From: Deltaproteobacteria bacterium
Lineage (GTDB): Bacteria; Desulfobacterota; Desulfobulbia; Desulfobulbales; Desulfurivibrionaceae
Length of the DNA: 56,218 bases
Direction: 5' to 3'
NCBI GenBank assembly: GCA_026388695.1
Contig: JAPLJH010000035.1
Coordinates: forward strand, 1-56,218
Shown here: one piece after another, positions 37,928 through 46,113 of the stretch
How the letters are laid out: each line of letters opens with the position of its first letter
Position numbering within the stretch: the first letter of the stretch is position 1
Program-made: the position numbers and the translations under genes
Notes under the pieces: model-generated
Databases searched by the model: none
Told to the model about the DNA's origin: nothing
Seen by the model: only the letters and a program-made list of their open reading frames with translations

Positions 37928-38890
37928 TTACTCCAGCCTGCCAACCAGCTCGGCCAGCCCAAAGCCGTGTCGTCCGACTTGGTTGCCGAGGTAAGCCAGG
38001 TAAGTTTTGCCATCCAAGGCAAACACGTGCGGATAGCTGATCATCTCGGCATCCCAGCCTTGCGCCGACACCTCGATCCCCGCCTTGCTATCGTCGCGCA
38101 TCCAGTCAAGCAGGTTGGTGCTGGAGGCATAGCCGATGCGGTAGCCTTTCTCCTTGCCCCGGTAATCGCTGCTGTAGCGGTAGCAGAAGAACATGTGATA
38201 TTTGCCGTTGGCCTGGAATACGTCAGGGCTGGCTTGGGCCTCATCCTCCTCGATGCGGCTCGGAATCAGGTCCTGGTTCATCTTCTGCCAGTGGAGGCCA
38301 TCCAGTGAAGTTGCCATGCGAATCTTATAGACCGGTTCTGCCCGGCCAGCCACTAGTTTCCATTTGCGACCAGCGATGTACCATAGATACCAGGTGTCGT
38401 TAAAGCGTCGGATCTTGGGCCCGCTCAACACGAAGGGCTCGTCCGGCGAGTAGGATAACACCGGACCGGTGCCGAGTTTGCTGAAGGTGCTGCCTCCGTC
38501 GCGGCTGGTCGCCATGCCGATCGCCACATTAAACGGCACGGATTCGCAGCGGGTCCAACCCGCATAATAGGCGCGCACTTCCTCCCCATGGCGGATGATC
38601 GAGACCGGGTAGGTGCCGAATTCATCAAACTCGCCCAGGCCGCCTAGGCTGAGGATGGGCTGGGCGCTGACCTGCCGCACCTTGAAGAGATCGTCACGTT
38701 CCAGATCGACATAGGCGGAGTAGCTTACATACTGGCCGGTCTCGTCCGCCAGGGGGCGGCAGGAAAAATAGACGCGGACGAAATCATCGCATACCAGGGT
38801 GGCCGGGGCCTGGGCAAACTCCTTCAGCCAGCTGCGTCCGGCGATTGCTTGCGGGGTGAACACCTTACCTAATTTTTTCCATTGGAACAT
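37928..38890 (-). CDS. GH43/GH32-like beta-propeller protein, paralog B
   Basis: The 320-residue protein is clearly homologous to paralog A over its full length (MFQWKKLGKVF, VYFSCRPLAD, GLGEFDEFGTYPVSIIRHGE, HMFFCYRYSSDYRGK, NQVGRHGFGLAEL). The duplication is therefore tandem. Conserved Asp and Glu in FDEFG and the HMFFCYR segment could be ligand-binding. It lies three bases downstream of WbqC in an unbroken operon. Confidence 0.75.
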   Translation of the reverse strand: MFQWKKLGKVFTPQAIAGRSWLKEFAQAPATLVCDDFVRVYFSCRPLADETGQYVSYSAYVDLERDDLFKVRQVSAQPILSLGGLGEFDEFGTYPVSIIRHGEEVRAYYAGWTRCESVPFNVAIGMATSRDGGSTFSKLGTGPVLSYSPDEPFVLSGPKIRRFNDTWYLWYIAGRKWKLVAGRAEPVYKIRMATSLDGLHWQKMNQDLIPSRIEEDEAQASPDVFQANGKYHMFFCYRYSSDYRGKEKGYRIGYASSTNLLDWMRDDSKAGIEVSAQGWDAEMISYPHVFALDGKTYLAYLGNQVGRHGFGLAELVGRLE

Positions 38891-38893
38891 GGG

Positions 38894-39592
38894 TTAGATC
38901 AACTCATAGTTGGTTGTGATCCAGCTCTGCACGGTCGCGAGCGGATTGAACATCATGACGTCGATGATCGACAGCCAGGGCACGAAGTTGTTGCCAAACT
39001 GCGGATACTCGCGGAGTTGCGGCTGGATGAATTGCAAGGTGAGGCCATTCTCCCGAAAGGTTTCTTGCGCATACAACTCCATGCCGCCGATCGCGTTCAC
39101 ATAGGTGTCCGCGCCCGCCGCGGCACACAGGGCGAGAACCTTGTCCTGACCCTGCAAGGCATGGTCAATGGCGAGGCTGGAAGAGGGCCGGATCTCTGTC
39201 TTGATGCCCAGGTGTTCGCAGGTTTTAACGATGGAGTGGTGCAGGAAGCGAAACAGGTTCGTGTCTTGATGCCGGATGATCCCTTCGATTAACGGCCAGG
39301 TGTTTTCGAAGTATGGCGCTCGCCGGTAAGCGTTGTTTAATTGGTTCAGGAGTTTGTCGCGGTTGAAATTTGCGGCCAGCTCCCGGTCGCACACCATCAG
39401 CTTGTCTGAAGCACCTTTCAGGGGCAGGGTAAATATCATGGCTTGGTCATTTTGTAACATGCGGTTGCGGTTGATCCAGCCCTTTTTCGTGTACTTGATA
39501 TTGTCATAAACGACGAAGAGATCGACTGCGGCAATCAGCTGAAAGTAGCCGATATAAGGCAGGAAGTACGGCTGCATGATGCCAAGCCTCAT
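38894..39592 (-). CDS. WbqC family protein
   Basis: The 232-residue protein starts MRLGIMQPYFLPYIGYFQL and contains DNIKYTKKGWINRNR and SSSLAI, the hallmarks of the WbqC-like family found in surface-polysaccharide and flagellar glycosylation loci. Its chemistry is not established; it has been suggested to act in amino-sugar modification. ATG 39592 follows GGAGA; the in-frame ATG at 39661 lies inside the aminotransferase gene. Confidence 0.9.
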   Translation of the reverse strand: MRLGIMQPYFLPYIGYFQLIAAVDLFVVYDNIKYTKKGWINRNRMLQNDQAMIFTLPLKGASDKLMVCDRELAANFNRDKLLNQLNNAYRRAPYFENTWPLIEGIIRHQDTNLFRFLHHSIVKTCEHLGIKTEIRPSSSLAIDHALQGQDKVLALCAAAGADTYVNAIGGMELYAQETFRENGLTLQFIQPQLREYPQFGNNFVPWLSIIDVMMFNPLATVQSWITTNYELI

Positions 39593-39635
39593 ACTGATTC
39601 TCCACTGACGCCGCCCGCTTGTCCGGCCGCCGCCT

Positions 39636-40757
39636 TCATGGTAGCGCGATGCAATCGGCAATTTCGTCGATCACGGCCAGGTCCAGGTCAGGGTAGATCG
39701 GCAGGCAAAGAACCCGCTCTGCCGCGGCTGCGGCCACAGGAAGATTCTCTCGGTGTGCGGAAGGCAGGCCGCGATACATGGGGAAATCAGAGATCAAGGG
39801 ATAAAAATAACGGCGCGGATGGATGCCCTTGTCTTTGAGTTTCTGGTAAAGGTCGTCTCGGCTGGTCGGGTAGTCAGCTTGTACGAAAATCGGGAAATAG
39901 GCATGGTTGGCAACGGCTGCGCTCTCCTCGCGCAAGCAGCTGATCCCCTGAATCCCCTGCAACCGTTTGCGGTAGGCCGCCGCAAGCCGCTGGCGACTGG
40001 CAAGCGCCTGGTCTATGTATCGCAGCTGCAATAAACCCAGGGCCGCGTTGAATTCGCTCATTTTGCCATTGATCCCTGGCGCCACCACGGTTACTTCATC
40101 AACAAAGCCGAAGTTTTTCAGGTGATCAATGCGCTGTTTGGTCTTGGCGTCGGGGCAGACAATGGCCCCCCCCTCGAAGGTGTTAAACACTTTGGTGGCA
40201 TGGAAACTCAGCACCGACAGGTCGCCGTGCTGGAATATGCTGCCATGTGCATCCTGTACGCCAAAGGCGTGCGCCGCATCGTAGATGACCTTGAGGTTGT
40301 AGTTGTCGGCGATTTTTTGGATAGCCTCGACGTCGCACGGATGGCCATAGCAATGCACCGGCATGATGGCGGTGGTTTGCGGGGTGATCGCCGCCTCGAT
40401 CTTTGTTGGGTCGAGGTTGAGGGTGTTCGGGTCGATATCCACGAACACCGGTTTTATGCCGTTCCAGAGCAAGGCATGCGAGGTCGCAACGAATGAATAG
40501 GGGGTGGTGATCACTTCGCCCGTGACTCGGAGTGATTGCAGCGCGGTGACCAAGGCAAGGGTGCCGTTGGCGAACAAGGCAAGGTGTTTAACCCCCAGGT
40601 AATCGCACAGCGACTGTTCCAGTTGCTGGTGGAAGGGACCGCAATTGGTCAGCCATTTACTGGTCCATATCTGCTCCAGATACGGGATAAATTCCGTCAA
40701 CGGTGGCAAGAATGGTTGCGTTACATAAATCGGCGGATGCTTTTTGAGCTGTGTCAT
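39636..40757 (-). CDS. DegT/DnrJ/EryC1/StrS aminotransferase
   Basis: The 373-residue PLP enzyme has the internal aldimine Lys189 in FHATKVFNTFEGG, VIYDAAHAFG, ANGTLALVTAL and a PISEKVLCLPIYP-like end. It transfers an amino group to a keto-sugar nucleotide, giving an amino-deoxysugar. The acceptor could be the CDP-4-keto sugar or an unlinked UDP-sugar. The gene overlaps the end of the TPR transferase copy 2 by four bases (ATGA). Confidence 0.93.
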   Translation of the reverse strand: MTQLKKHPPIYVTQPFLPPLTEFIPYLEQIWTSKWLTNCGPFHQQLEQSLCDYLGVKHLALFANGTLALVTALQSLRVTGEVITTPYSFVATSHALLWNGIKPVFVDIDPNTLNLDPTKIEAAITPQTTAIMPVHCYGHPCDVEAIQKIADNYNLKVIYDAAHAFGVQDAHGSIFQHGDLSVLSFHATKVFNTFEGGAIVCPDAKTKQRIDHLKNFGFVDEVTVVAPGINGKMSEFNAALGLLQLRYIDQALASRQRLAAAYRKRLQGIQGISCLREESAAVANHAYFPIFVQADYPTSRDDLYQKLKDKGIHPRRYFYPLISDFPMYRGLPSAHRENLPVAAAAAERVLCLPIYPDLDLAVIDEIADCIALP

Positions 40758-43060
40758 GTCATGGCCTCTTGTCTCGGAGAGCCGAGATCTTGTCGGCTCA
40801 CTTCAAATGATTCTGCCGGCAGCCCTGCGCACCAGCGTTGCCACATGATGCGCAAAGCGCGTTCCAGGGCAGCGGCGATCAACGCTGGTTGTCCCAGGGC
40901 GGATTGTGTGAAACGCGCCCGCAACCCGGCCCGCACCTCGGCAAGCGTCGCGAGGTCGTTTGCCCATTGTACCCCTTTCTGGACAAAATCGCTTTGGTCG
41001 TGGGCGATAAAGCCCTCCAGCCCCACCTGGCTTAGAACCGCTGCCCCTACCCGGCCCGGCATGGTGGCTCCAGCCAAGGTCAACGTGGGTACGCCCATCC
41101 ACAGGGCATGGCAGGTGGTGGTGCCGCCATTGTAGGGGAAGGTGTCTAGGCAGATATCTACTTGTTGATGCAAACCTTGATAGTCAATCATGCTGCAACG
41201 CGGGGAGCAAACCAGGCGGTCCCTGGCGATGCCTTCCTGGGCAAAAGAATTGATCAGCGCCTCCCTGCCGGCATCTTGTGCGATGTCCGCCAGCAGCAGG
41301 CGCGCAGTGGGGAGGGCGCCCAAGAGTTGTGACCAAAGGGCAATGACCGCCGGGCTCAGTTTGCTTGGTCGATTGAAGCTGGCAAAGGTCACATAGCCGT
41401 TGTGCAGGGCGGGCAGGGTGTTGACCTGCGGCGCATGCTTGCTCGGCAGGAAAGGGGCATTTGCCGGCAAACGCACGATTTTTTCGGTGAATTGGTTGTC
41501 GAGCTGGCCGGGCGGCAAAAGAAAGCGATCGGCCAGATAGTAATCCATGGCCCTCAGACCCGTGGTCCCAGGATAACCCATCCAACTGGCCTGTACCGGC
41601 GCCGGTTTTCGGGCAAAGATCAACAGACGATTGAGAGCAGAGTGTCCGGAGAGATCAATCAGGATGTCGATGTGGTCGGCGCGGATCTGGGTTGCCAAGG
41701 CTTCGTCGCTCAGGCCAACAATATTCTTCCAATGGCTGAAATGCCCGCGCAGGCGCTGCGTGACCGTGTCTTCAATGGCATGATTGGCATAGGCGTGCAG
41801 TGATAATTGCGGATAGCCCGACAAATAGGCCAGCACCGGCTCGATAAAATAGGCCACCGCATGGGTCCGCAGGTCTCCGGAGACAAAACCAATCCGCAAA
41901 GGGCGCTCAGGGTTTTTACTATTGGGGTGTTGGGCATTTTCAAGACGAAAAGTGGTTTCAAACTGCTCGCCAAATCGGCAGTGCTCGGCAAACAATGTCT
42001 TCGCATCCACCGTTGTGTTGTGCGTGAGGCAAAAGAGCAGGTTGCTGTGCGCCACTGCATAATCAGGCAAGAGCTCCAGCGCCCGGCGGTAGCAGGCTTC
42101 GGCCTCAGCGGCTCGGCCTTGGGCGAACTGGATAATGGCGAGATTGCTATGTGCTTCGGCATAGTCTGGTTTGAGTTCCAGCGCTTGGCGGAGGCAGATT
42201 TCGGCCTCGGGCATGCGGCCGCAACCGCTCAGGGCGTTTCCCAGGTTGTTGTAGGCGCTTGCGGAAGATGGCATCAGTTCAATAACCTTTTGGTAGCAGA
42301 CTATTGCTTCATCCAGTTGTCCTTGATCCTTGAGGGCCTTGGCCAGATTGAAATGGTATTCGGCAACCGTTGGGACTATGTGTAACGCATGTCGAAAGCA
42401 GCCGATGGCGGCCTCTGATTTTCCTTGCTCCTGAAAGATATTGCCCAGGCAGTTATAGACCTCTGAAAAATTTTCCTTGATCTGCATGGCCTGCTGCAAA
42501 CAAACGATAGCCTCGGGCAGGCGGTCCAGGGAGCGCAGGCTGTTGGCCAGGTTATAAAGGGCCTCGGCGTAATTTGGTTTGATCTGTAGAGCCTGCTGGT
42601 AGGCGGCAACTGCCTCGGTAAATTTGTCCTGGCCCTGGAGAGCGGTGCCCAGGTTGTTCAGGGCCTCGCAATAATCGGGTTTAAGCCGGAGGGCCTCGCC
42701 ATAACACGGGACAGCCTCGGCCAAAAGGCCAGAATCCTTGAAGGCATTGCCCAGGTTGAAGTGATACGCGGGTTTGGCGCAGTCTTCCTGGATAGCCTGC
42801 CGGAATAGGGCAACGGCGGCAACGTATTGCCTGCGCTGGCACGCCAGGATGGCTTGGGCATGCAATGTCTCTGCATGATGTGGGTTTATGGATAGGATCT
42901 CTTCGTATATTTTCTCCGCCTGTTGCAGATTTCCCGCCTGGTGCATCTTGATAGCGTTCGCTAAGGTTTGCTCAATATCAAAGGACGTCGTTTGGTTGGA
43001 GGGGGCCTTTGGGGGCAGCCTTCCCGCAGCAAAGTGTCTTGGCTTTTTGGGAGGGCTCAT
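40754..43060 (-). CDS. TPR protein with O-GlcNAc transferase-type (GT41) catalytic domain, copy 2
   Basis: The 768-residue protein has about ten TPR units and a GT41 domain with IGFVSGDLRTHAVAYFI, IDLSGHSALNRLLIF, SWMGYPGTTGLRAMDYYLAD, FASFNRPSKLSP and FPYNGGTTTCHALWMGVPT. The catalytic part is closer to canonical OGT/SPINDLY than copy 1. Its N-terminal repeats are almost identical to copy 1 at DNA level, but the catalytic domains have diverged, suggesting different acceptors or donors. It leads the minus-strand glycan operon, 0.9 kb from flagellin. Confidence 0.9.
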   Translation of the reverse strand: MSPPKKPRHFAAGRLPPKAPSNQTTSFDIEQTLANAIKMHQAGNLQQAEKIYEEILSINPHHAETLHAQAILACQRRQYVAAVALFRQAIQEDCAKPAYHFNLGNAFKDSGLLAEAVPCYGEALRLKPDYCEALNNLGTALQGQDKFTEAVAAYQQALQIKPNYAEALYNLANSLRSLDRLPEAIVCLQQAMQIKENFSEVYNCLGNIFQEQGKSEAAIGCFRHALHIVPTVAEYHFNLAKALKDQGQLDEAIVCYQKVIELMPSSASAYNNLGNALSGCGRMPEAEICLRQALELKPDYAEAHSNLAIIQFAQGRAAEAEACYRRALELLPDYAVAHSNLLFCLTHNTTVDAKTLFAEHCRFGEQFETTFRLENAQHPNSKNPERPLRIGFVSGDLRTHAVAYFIEPVLAYLSGYPQLSLHAYANHAIEDTVTQRLRGHFSHWKNIVGLSDEALATQIRADHIDILIDLSGHSALNRLLIFARKPAPVQASWMGYPGTTGLRAMDYYLADRFLLPPGQLDNQFTEKIVRLPANAPFLPSKHAPQVNTLPALHNGYVTFASFNRPSKLSPAVIALWSQLLGALPTARLLLADIAQDAGREALINSFAQEGIARDRLVCSPRCSMIDYQGLHQQVDICLDTFPYNGGTTTCHALWMGVPTLTLAGATMPGRVGAAVLSQVGLEGFIAHDQSDFVQKGVQWANDLATLAEVRAGLRARFTQSALGQPALIAAALERALRIMWQRWCAGLPAESFEVSRQDLGSPRQEAMT

Positions 43061-43271
43061 GGAGAGGTAACACCTGGAAAAAAGGGATGAATATTTTTTT
43101 GGGGTTGCCTGCAAAGCAGGGTATCCATGCCAGACTGCGACGGATGTCTGTTTAGTCTAGTGGAGTCTGTTCGATTTTTCAACAACCATGAAAAAGCAGG
43201 GGTATCTTTTGTTCGAGGAGGGGCGGATTGCCAGTTCAATATACAATCCGTTCACATGAGAGGCAACTGGG

Positions 43272-43571
43272 TCAGGCCTGAACGTCGATGTTTTTCCCGG
43301 TTGTCTTGGTTTGCTGGGGCTGGCTGTTCTTCCGACTTTCAGCCTGGGTCGAACTTACTCTCTCCGCAGCGCGTCGTTCTTCCGCCTGCGCGGCTCGCAA
43401 GTTGTTTTGGGATTCTTGGACCGTGGCTTGGGCTGCGGCTGTGTTTTGTGCGGCTCTTTGTTGCTCGGCCTGGGCCTGCCGGACTTTCTGTATAGTGCTT
43501 GTTTTGGAGAGGTTCGTGGTGGTCAGGCGAGATGGTGGTGCTTGCGTTGATGAGCTTATTTCCGGTCCCAT
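43272..43571 (-). CDS. Small coiled-coil hypothetical protein
   Basis: The 99-residue protein has a Ser/Thr-rich start and a long Ala/Gln/Glu/Arg-rich helix (residues about 30-85) likely to form a coiled coil, then a polar tail. AAGGAG stands eight bases before the ATG. Nothing in it points to a known family. It shares an upstream region with fliC and precedes the TPR transferase on the same strand, so a flagellar or glycosylation-linked helper role is possible. Confidence 0.6.
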   Translation of the reverse strand: MGPEISSSTQAPPSRLTTTNLSKTSTIQKVRQAQAEQQRAAQNTAAAQATVQESQNNLRAAQAEERRAAERVSSTQAESRKNSQPQQTKTTGKNIDVQA

Positions 43572-43967
43572 GGTATCACTCCTTTCGGTGCGGAGAAGAC
43601 GGGAAAATTGTGGTGGGTCTGGGGGGCAAGCCCTTTGATCATTTTTAGTATATATTTTTTATATGCAGAATGCAAATATACATTAAGCATCTTCCCTCCT
43701 TGCCGCAACTATCCCAGATATAGGCCTTCCCCCACAGTCGGACAAGGCAGAGTCCAGTTCGAATATTTCTATTAAAGTTTCGGTGTCCGGCGTCGATAAG
43801 ATAACCAAGCAAGAATTATAATGCGTGTAGGGTTTGGTCAAAAAGGAGGTGACGGTAATAGCTGCCAGACACACCTACCAGGAACTGCAATAAAAAAACA
43901 ACATATGCTTTAAAACGCTGGCAAGGATGCCGGTATTCACAAACACACACAACACGGAGGTTTCACC
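43572..43967. other. Divergent control region between the coiled-coil gene and fliC
   Basis: About 400 bases, AT-rich in the left half, holding the sigma-28 promoter listed separately and a 170-base untranslated leader for fliC. A 63-codon minus-strand frame at 43683-43874 has no ribosome binding site and is not called. Confidence 0.5.
43773..43799 (+). promoter_or_regulatory. Sigma-28 (FliA) promoter of fliC
   Basis: TAAAGTTT, an 11-base spacer and GTCGATAA match the sigma-28 consensus TAAAGTTT-N11-GCCGATAA with one mismatch. It is 168 bases upstream of the flagellin start, so late-class flagellar control of fliC is expected. Confidence 0.85.
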
Positions 43968-45779
43968 ATGGGTTTCAGAATCAATACCAACATCGATGCA
44001 ATGACTTCTCACCGGAATATGCTTGGTACCAGTGGCGCGTTGAGTAAGTCCTTGGAGCGTCTTTCTTCCGGTCTGCGGATCAACCGGGCCGCTGATGATG
44101 CTTCAGGCATGACCATTGCCGATTCTCTGCGGGCGCAGGGCTCAGGTCTCGGTCAGGCTATGAAAAATGCCGGCGACGCCATCTCTCTGGTACAGGTAGC
44201 GGACGGTGCGTTGGACGAGTCTATCAATATCGTCAACACCATCCGGACCAAGGCCATCCAGGCTGCTTCCGATGGGCAGAACACCGTTTCTCGGGCAGCT
44301 ATTCAGGCCGACGTCAACAAGCTGCTGGAAGAGATGAACATCATCGCCGACACTACCGCCTTCAACGGTCAGACCCTGTTGAAGGGCAACTTCATCAATA
44401 AATCCTTCCAGGTTGGCGCTTATGCCAACCAGACGGTTTCCGTTTCCATCGGAAACGCAGATGCCAGCCATGTCGGTAGTCTGGCCACCCTTTCAACGGC
44501 TGCGGATATCGCGGGCGGTGGCAGTCTGTTCCAGAACCAAATTGCACTTGCTGATTTGTCAACCACGGCCAATGCCGCTGGCTATGCCCAAATTGCGGCC
44601 TCGACCAGCGCGACCACAGGCATTAAGGTAAATGGTCTTGACATGGCGAGCTATCTTAGTGCGCAAGGAAGCGCACAGTTGTCCGCCAAGGGCATTGCCG
44701 CCGCGATTAACAATACGACCACGACCACCGGTGTTTCGGCTACCGCCACCACCAGCCAGGTTGGTACAACCGCTGTTGCCGCAACCGCAGTTACCGCTGG
44801 CACTATCTTAATCAATGGGGTCGATATTGGCGCGGTTACCGTTTTGGCCAGTGATGCCGATGGTGCCTTGGCTACGGCGATTAACAATAAATACGCTGAT
44901 ACCGGCGTCAGAGCCTCGGTTGATTCCGCTGGCCTCATGACCCTGGTTGCGGCGGATGGCAGAAACATCCAGATGACTGGCGCAAATGCTGTTGCCTTGG
45001 GTACCGGATTTGCCACCGCCCCGACCACTGTTGTCGTAGTTGCCGGTACAGCAGTTGCTGAAAGTGCTACCTCCAGTTTCAAGCTGGATGGCACGACCAT
45101 CACCTGGAGTGCATCTTCTACCCTGGCCGCAACGGATGATGCCGCCTTGCTTGCTGCTTTGAATGCTGCCAAAACGGCAGGAACTGTCGATGCCGACTAT
45201 ACCTTTACTAGCGATGGTGCCGGCAATGTTACCCTTTCCCGGGCCGACGGCCTGGATGTCAACATCTCTTCAGCCACTAACATGGCCGCTGCCCAGACCA
45301 TTGACGGCCAGACCGGCGTCGGTCCCAACAATGTGGTGAAGAACAGTGCCTTCCATGGGGTGGTAAGCCTCACTTCGGCTGCAACCATCAATGTTACTGG
45401 TGATGCGACTACCCTACAGACTCTTGGTTTCGGTAATGTAAACAGTGCGCAGGCCCAACTCGCCGGCGGTATTATTAATGCCGACGTCACCTCTGCTCGT
45501 GCGGCGCAGGTCACTATTCAGCGTGCTGATTCCGCACTTACAGCATTGGACCAGGTTCGTTCCGGTCTTGGTTCTGCACAGAACCAGGTGGAAGCAACCC
45601 TGCGGAACATCTCCGTAACTCGGGTTAACATCCAGTCGGCTGAATCGGCCGTCCGTGACGTTGACTTCGCCGAGGAGAGTTCTACCTTCGCCAAGATGAA
45701 CATCCTGGTGCAGGCTGGTAGCTATGCTCTGTCTCAGTCAAACACAGTGCAGCAGAACATCATGACTCTGCTTCGTTAA
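43968..45779 (+). CDS. fliC: Flagellin
   Basis: The 603-residue protein has the conserved N-terminal D0/D1 domain (GFRINTNIDAM, LSSGLRINRAADDASGM) and C-terminal D1/D0 domain (TRVNIQSAESAVRDVDFAEES, ending NTVQQNIMTLLR). The central part (about 180-480) is an Ala/Thr/Ser-rich variable domain with flagellin IN-type repeats such as AGTILINGVDIGAVTV. It is larger than many flagellins (about 270-500) and exposes many Ser/Thr residues, which could be glycosylated by the neighbouring GT41 proteins. CGGAGG precedes ATG 43968. Confidence 0.97.
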   Translation: MGFRINTNIDAMTSHRNMLGTSGALSKSLERLSSGLRINRAADDASGMTIADSLRAQGSGLGQAMKNAGDAISLVQVADGALDESINIVNTIRTKAIQAASDGQNTVSRAAIQADVNKLLEEMNIIADTTAFNGQTLLKGNFINKSFQVGAYANQTVSVSIGNADASHVGSLATLSTAADIAGGGSLFQNQIALADLSTTANAAGYAQIAASTSATTGIKVNGLDMASYLSAQGSAQLSAKGIAAAINNTTTTTGVSATATTSQVGTTAVAATAVTAGTILINGVDIGAVTVLASDADGALATAINNKYADTGVRASVDSAGLMTLVAADGRNIQMTGANAVALGTGFATAPTTVVVVAGTAVAESATSSFKLDGTTITWSASSTLAATDDAALLAALNAAKTAGTVDADYTFTSDGAGNVTLSRADGLDVNISSATNMAAAQTIDGQTGVGPNNVVKNSAFHGVVSLTSAATINVTGDATTLQTLGFGNVNSAQAQLAGGIINADVTSARAAQVTIQRADSALTALDQVRSGLGSAQNQVEATLRNISVTRVNIQSAESAVRDVDFAEESSTFAKMNILVQAGSYALSQSNTVQQNIMTLLR

Positions 45780-45790
45780 TCCATCGGGTT

Positions 45791-45835
45791 GATGGGCTGA
45801 GGACGGTTGGTGATTAACCACTCTTCAGCCCCATC
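45791..45835 (+). terminator. First stem-loop after fliC
   Basis: GATGGGCTGA (45791-45800) pairs with TCAGCCCCATC (45825-45835), with an inner GGTT/AACC pair. There is no T run. It may stabilise the fliC message or reduce read-through. Confidence 0.45.
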
Positions 45836-45879
45836 GCCTGGGGATGTAGCTGTGGTATTTTGTACAAGGTAACAAGTGA

Positions 45880-45918
45880 GGGGGCGGCGGTTTCGGCCGC
45901 CAGCCCCCCTTTTTTTTC
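45880..45918 (+). terminator. Strong rho-independent terminator after fliC
   Basis: An 11-base GC stem (GGGGGCGGCGG with CCGCCAGCCCCC, one bulged A) is followed by eight T. It should isolate abundant flagellin transcription from fliD. Confidence 0.9.
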
Positions 45919-45956
45919 TTCACATGGGTGGAGAGCGTTTTGTTTAATTTTTTGTG

Positions 45957-46028
45957 CTTCGACACGCTCAGCATGAACGGAATTTTTATCTGAAAAGGGT
46001 CTCTCCGTTCACCCTGAGCCTGTCGAAG
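45957..46028. repeat. Dispersed inverted repeat between fliC and fliD
   Basis: Arms at about 45957-45982 and 46004-46028 are imperfect reverse complements carrying TTCGACA, CTCAG and GAACGGA elements, a widespread REP-like palindrome type. The rest of the 334-base gap holds two hairpins and the fliD ribosome binding site. Confidence 0.65.
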
Positions 46029-46113
46029 GGCAGTTAAGCGCACCTTGATGGCAAATAGTAATTGAAGTTGTAGCTGGGTAAGATTCGCAACACCTAACGG
46101 AGGCGAGAACAGT

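Noticed and set aside
36914-38308. 464-codon plus-strand open frame opposite the propeller genes
   Set aside because: It is the shadow of two clearly homologous minus-strand genes, has no ribosome binding site, and its translation has no domain pattern.
43683-43874. 63-codon minus-strand frame upstream of fliC
   Set aside because: It overlaps the sigma-28 promoter and has no ribosome binding site.
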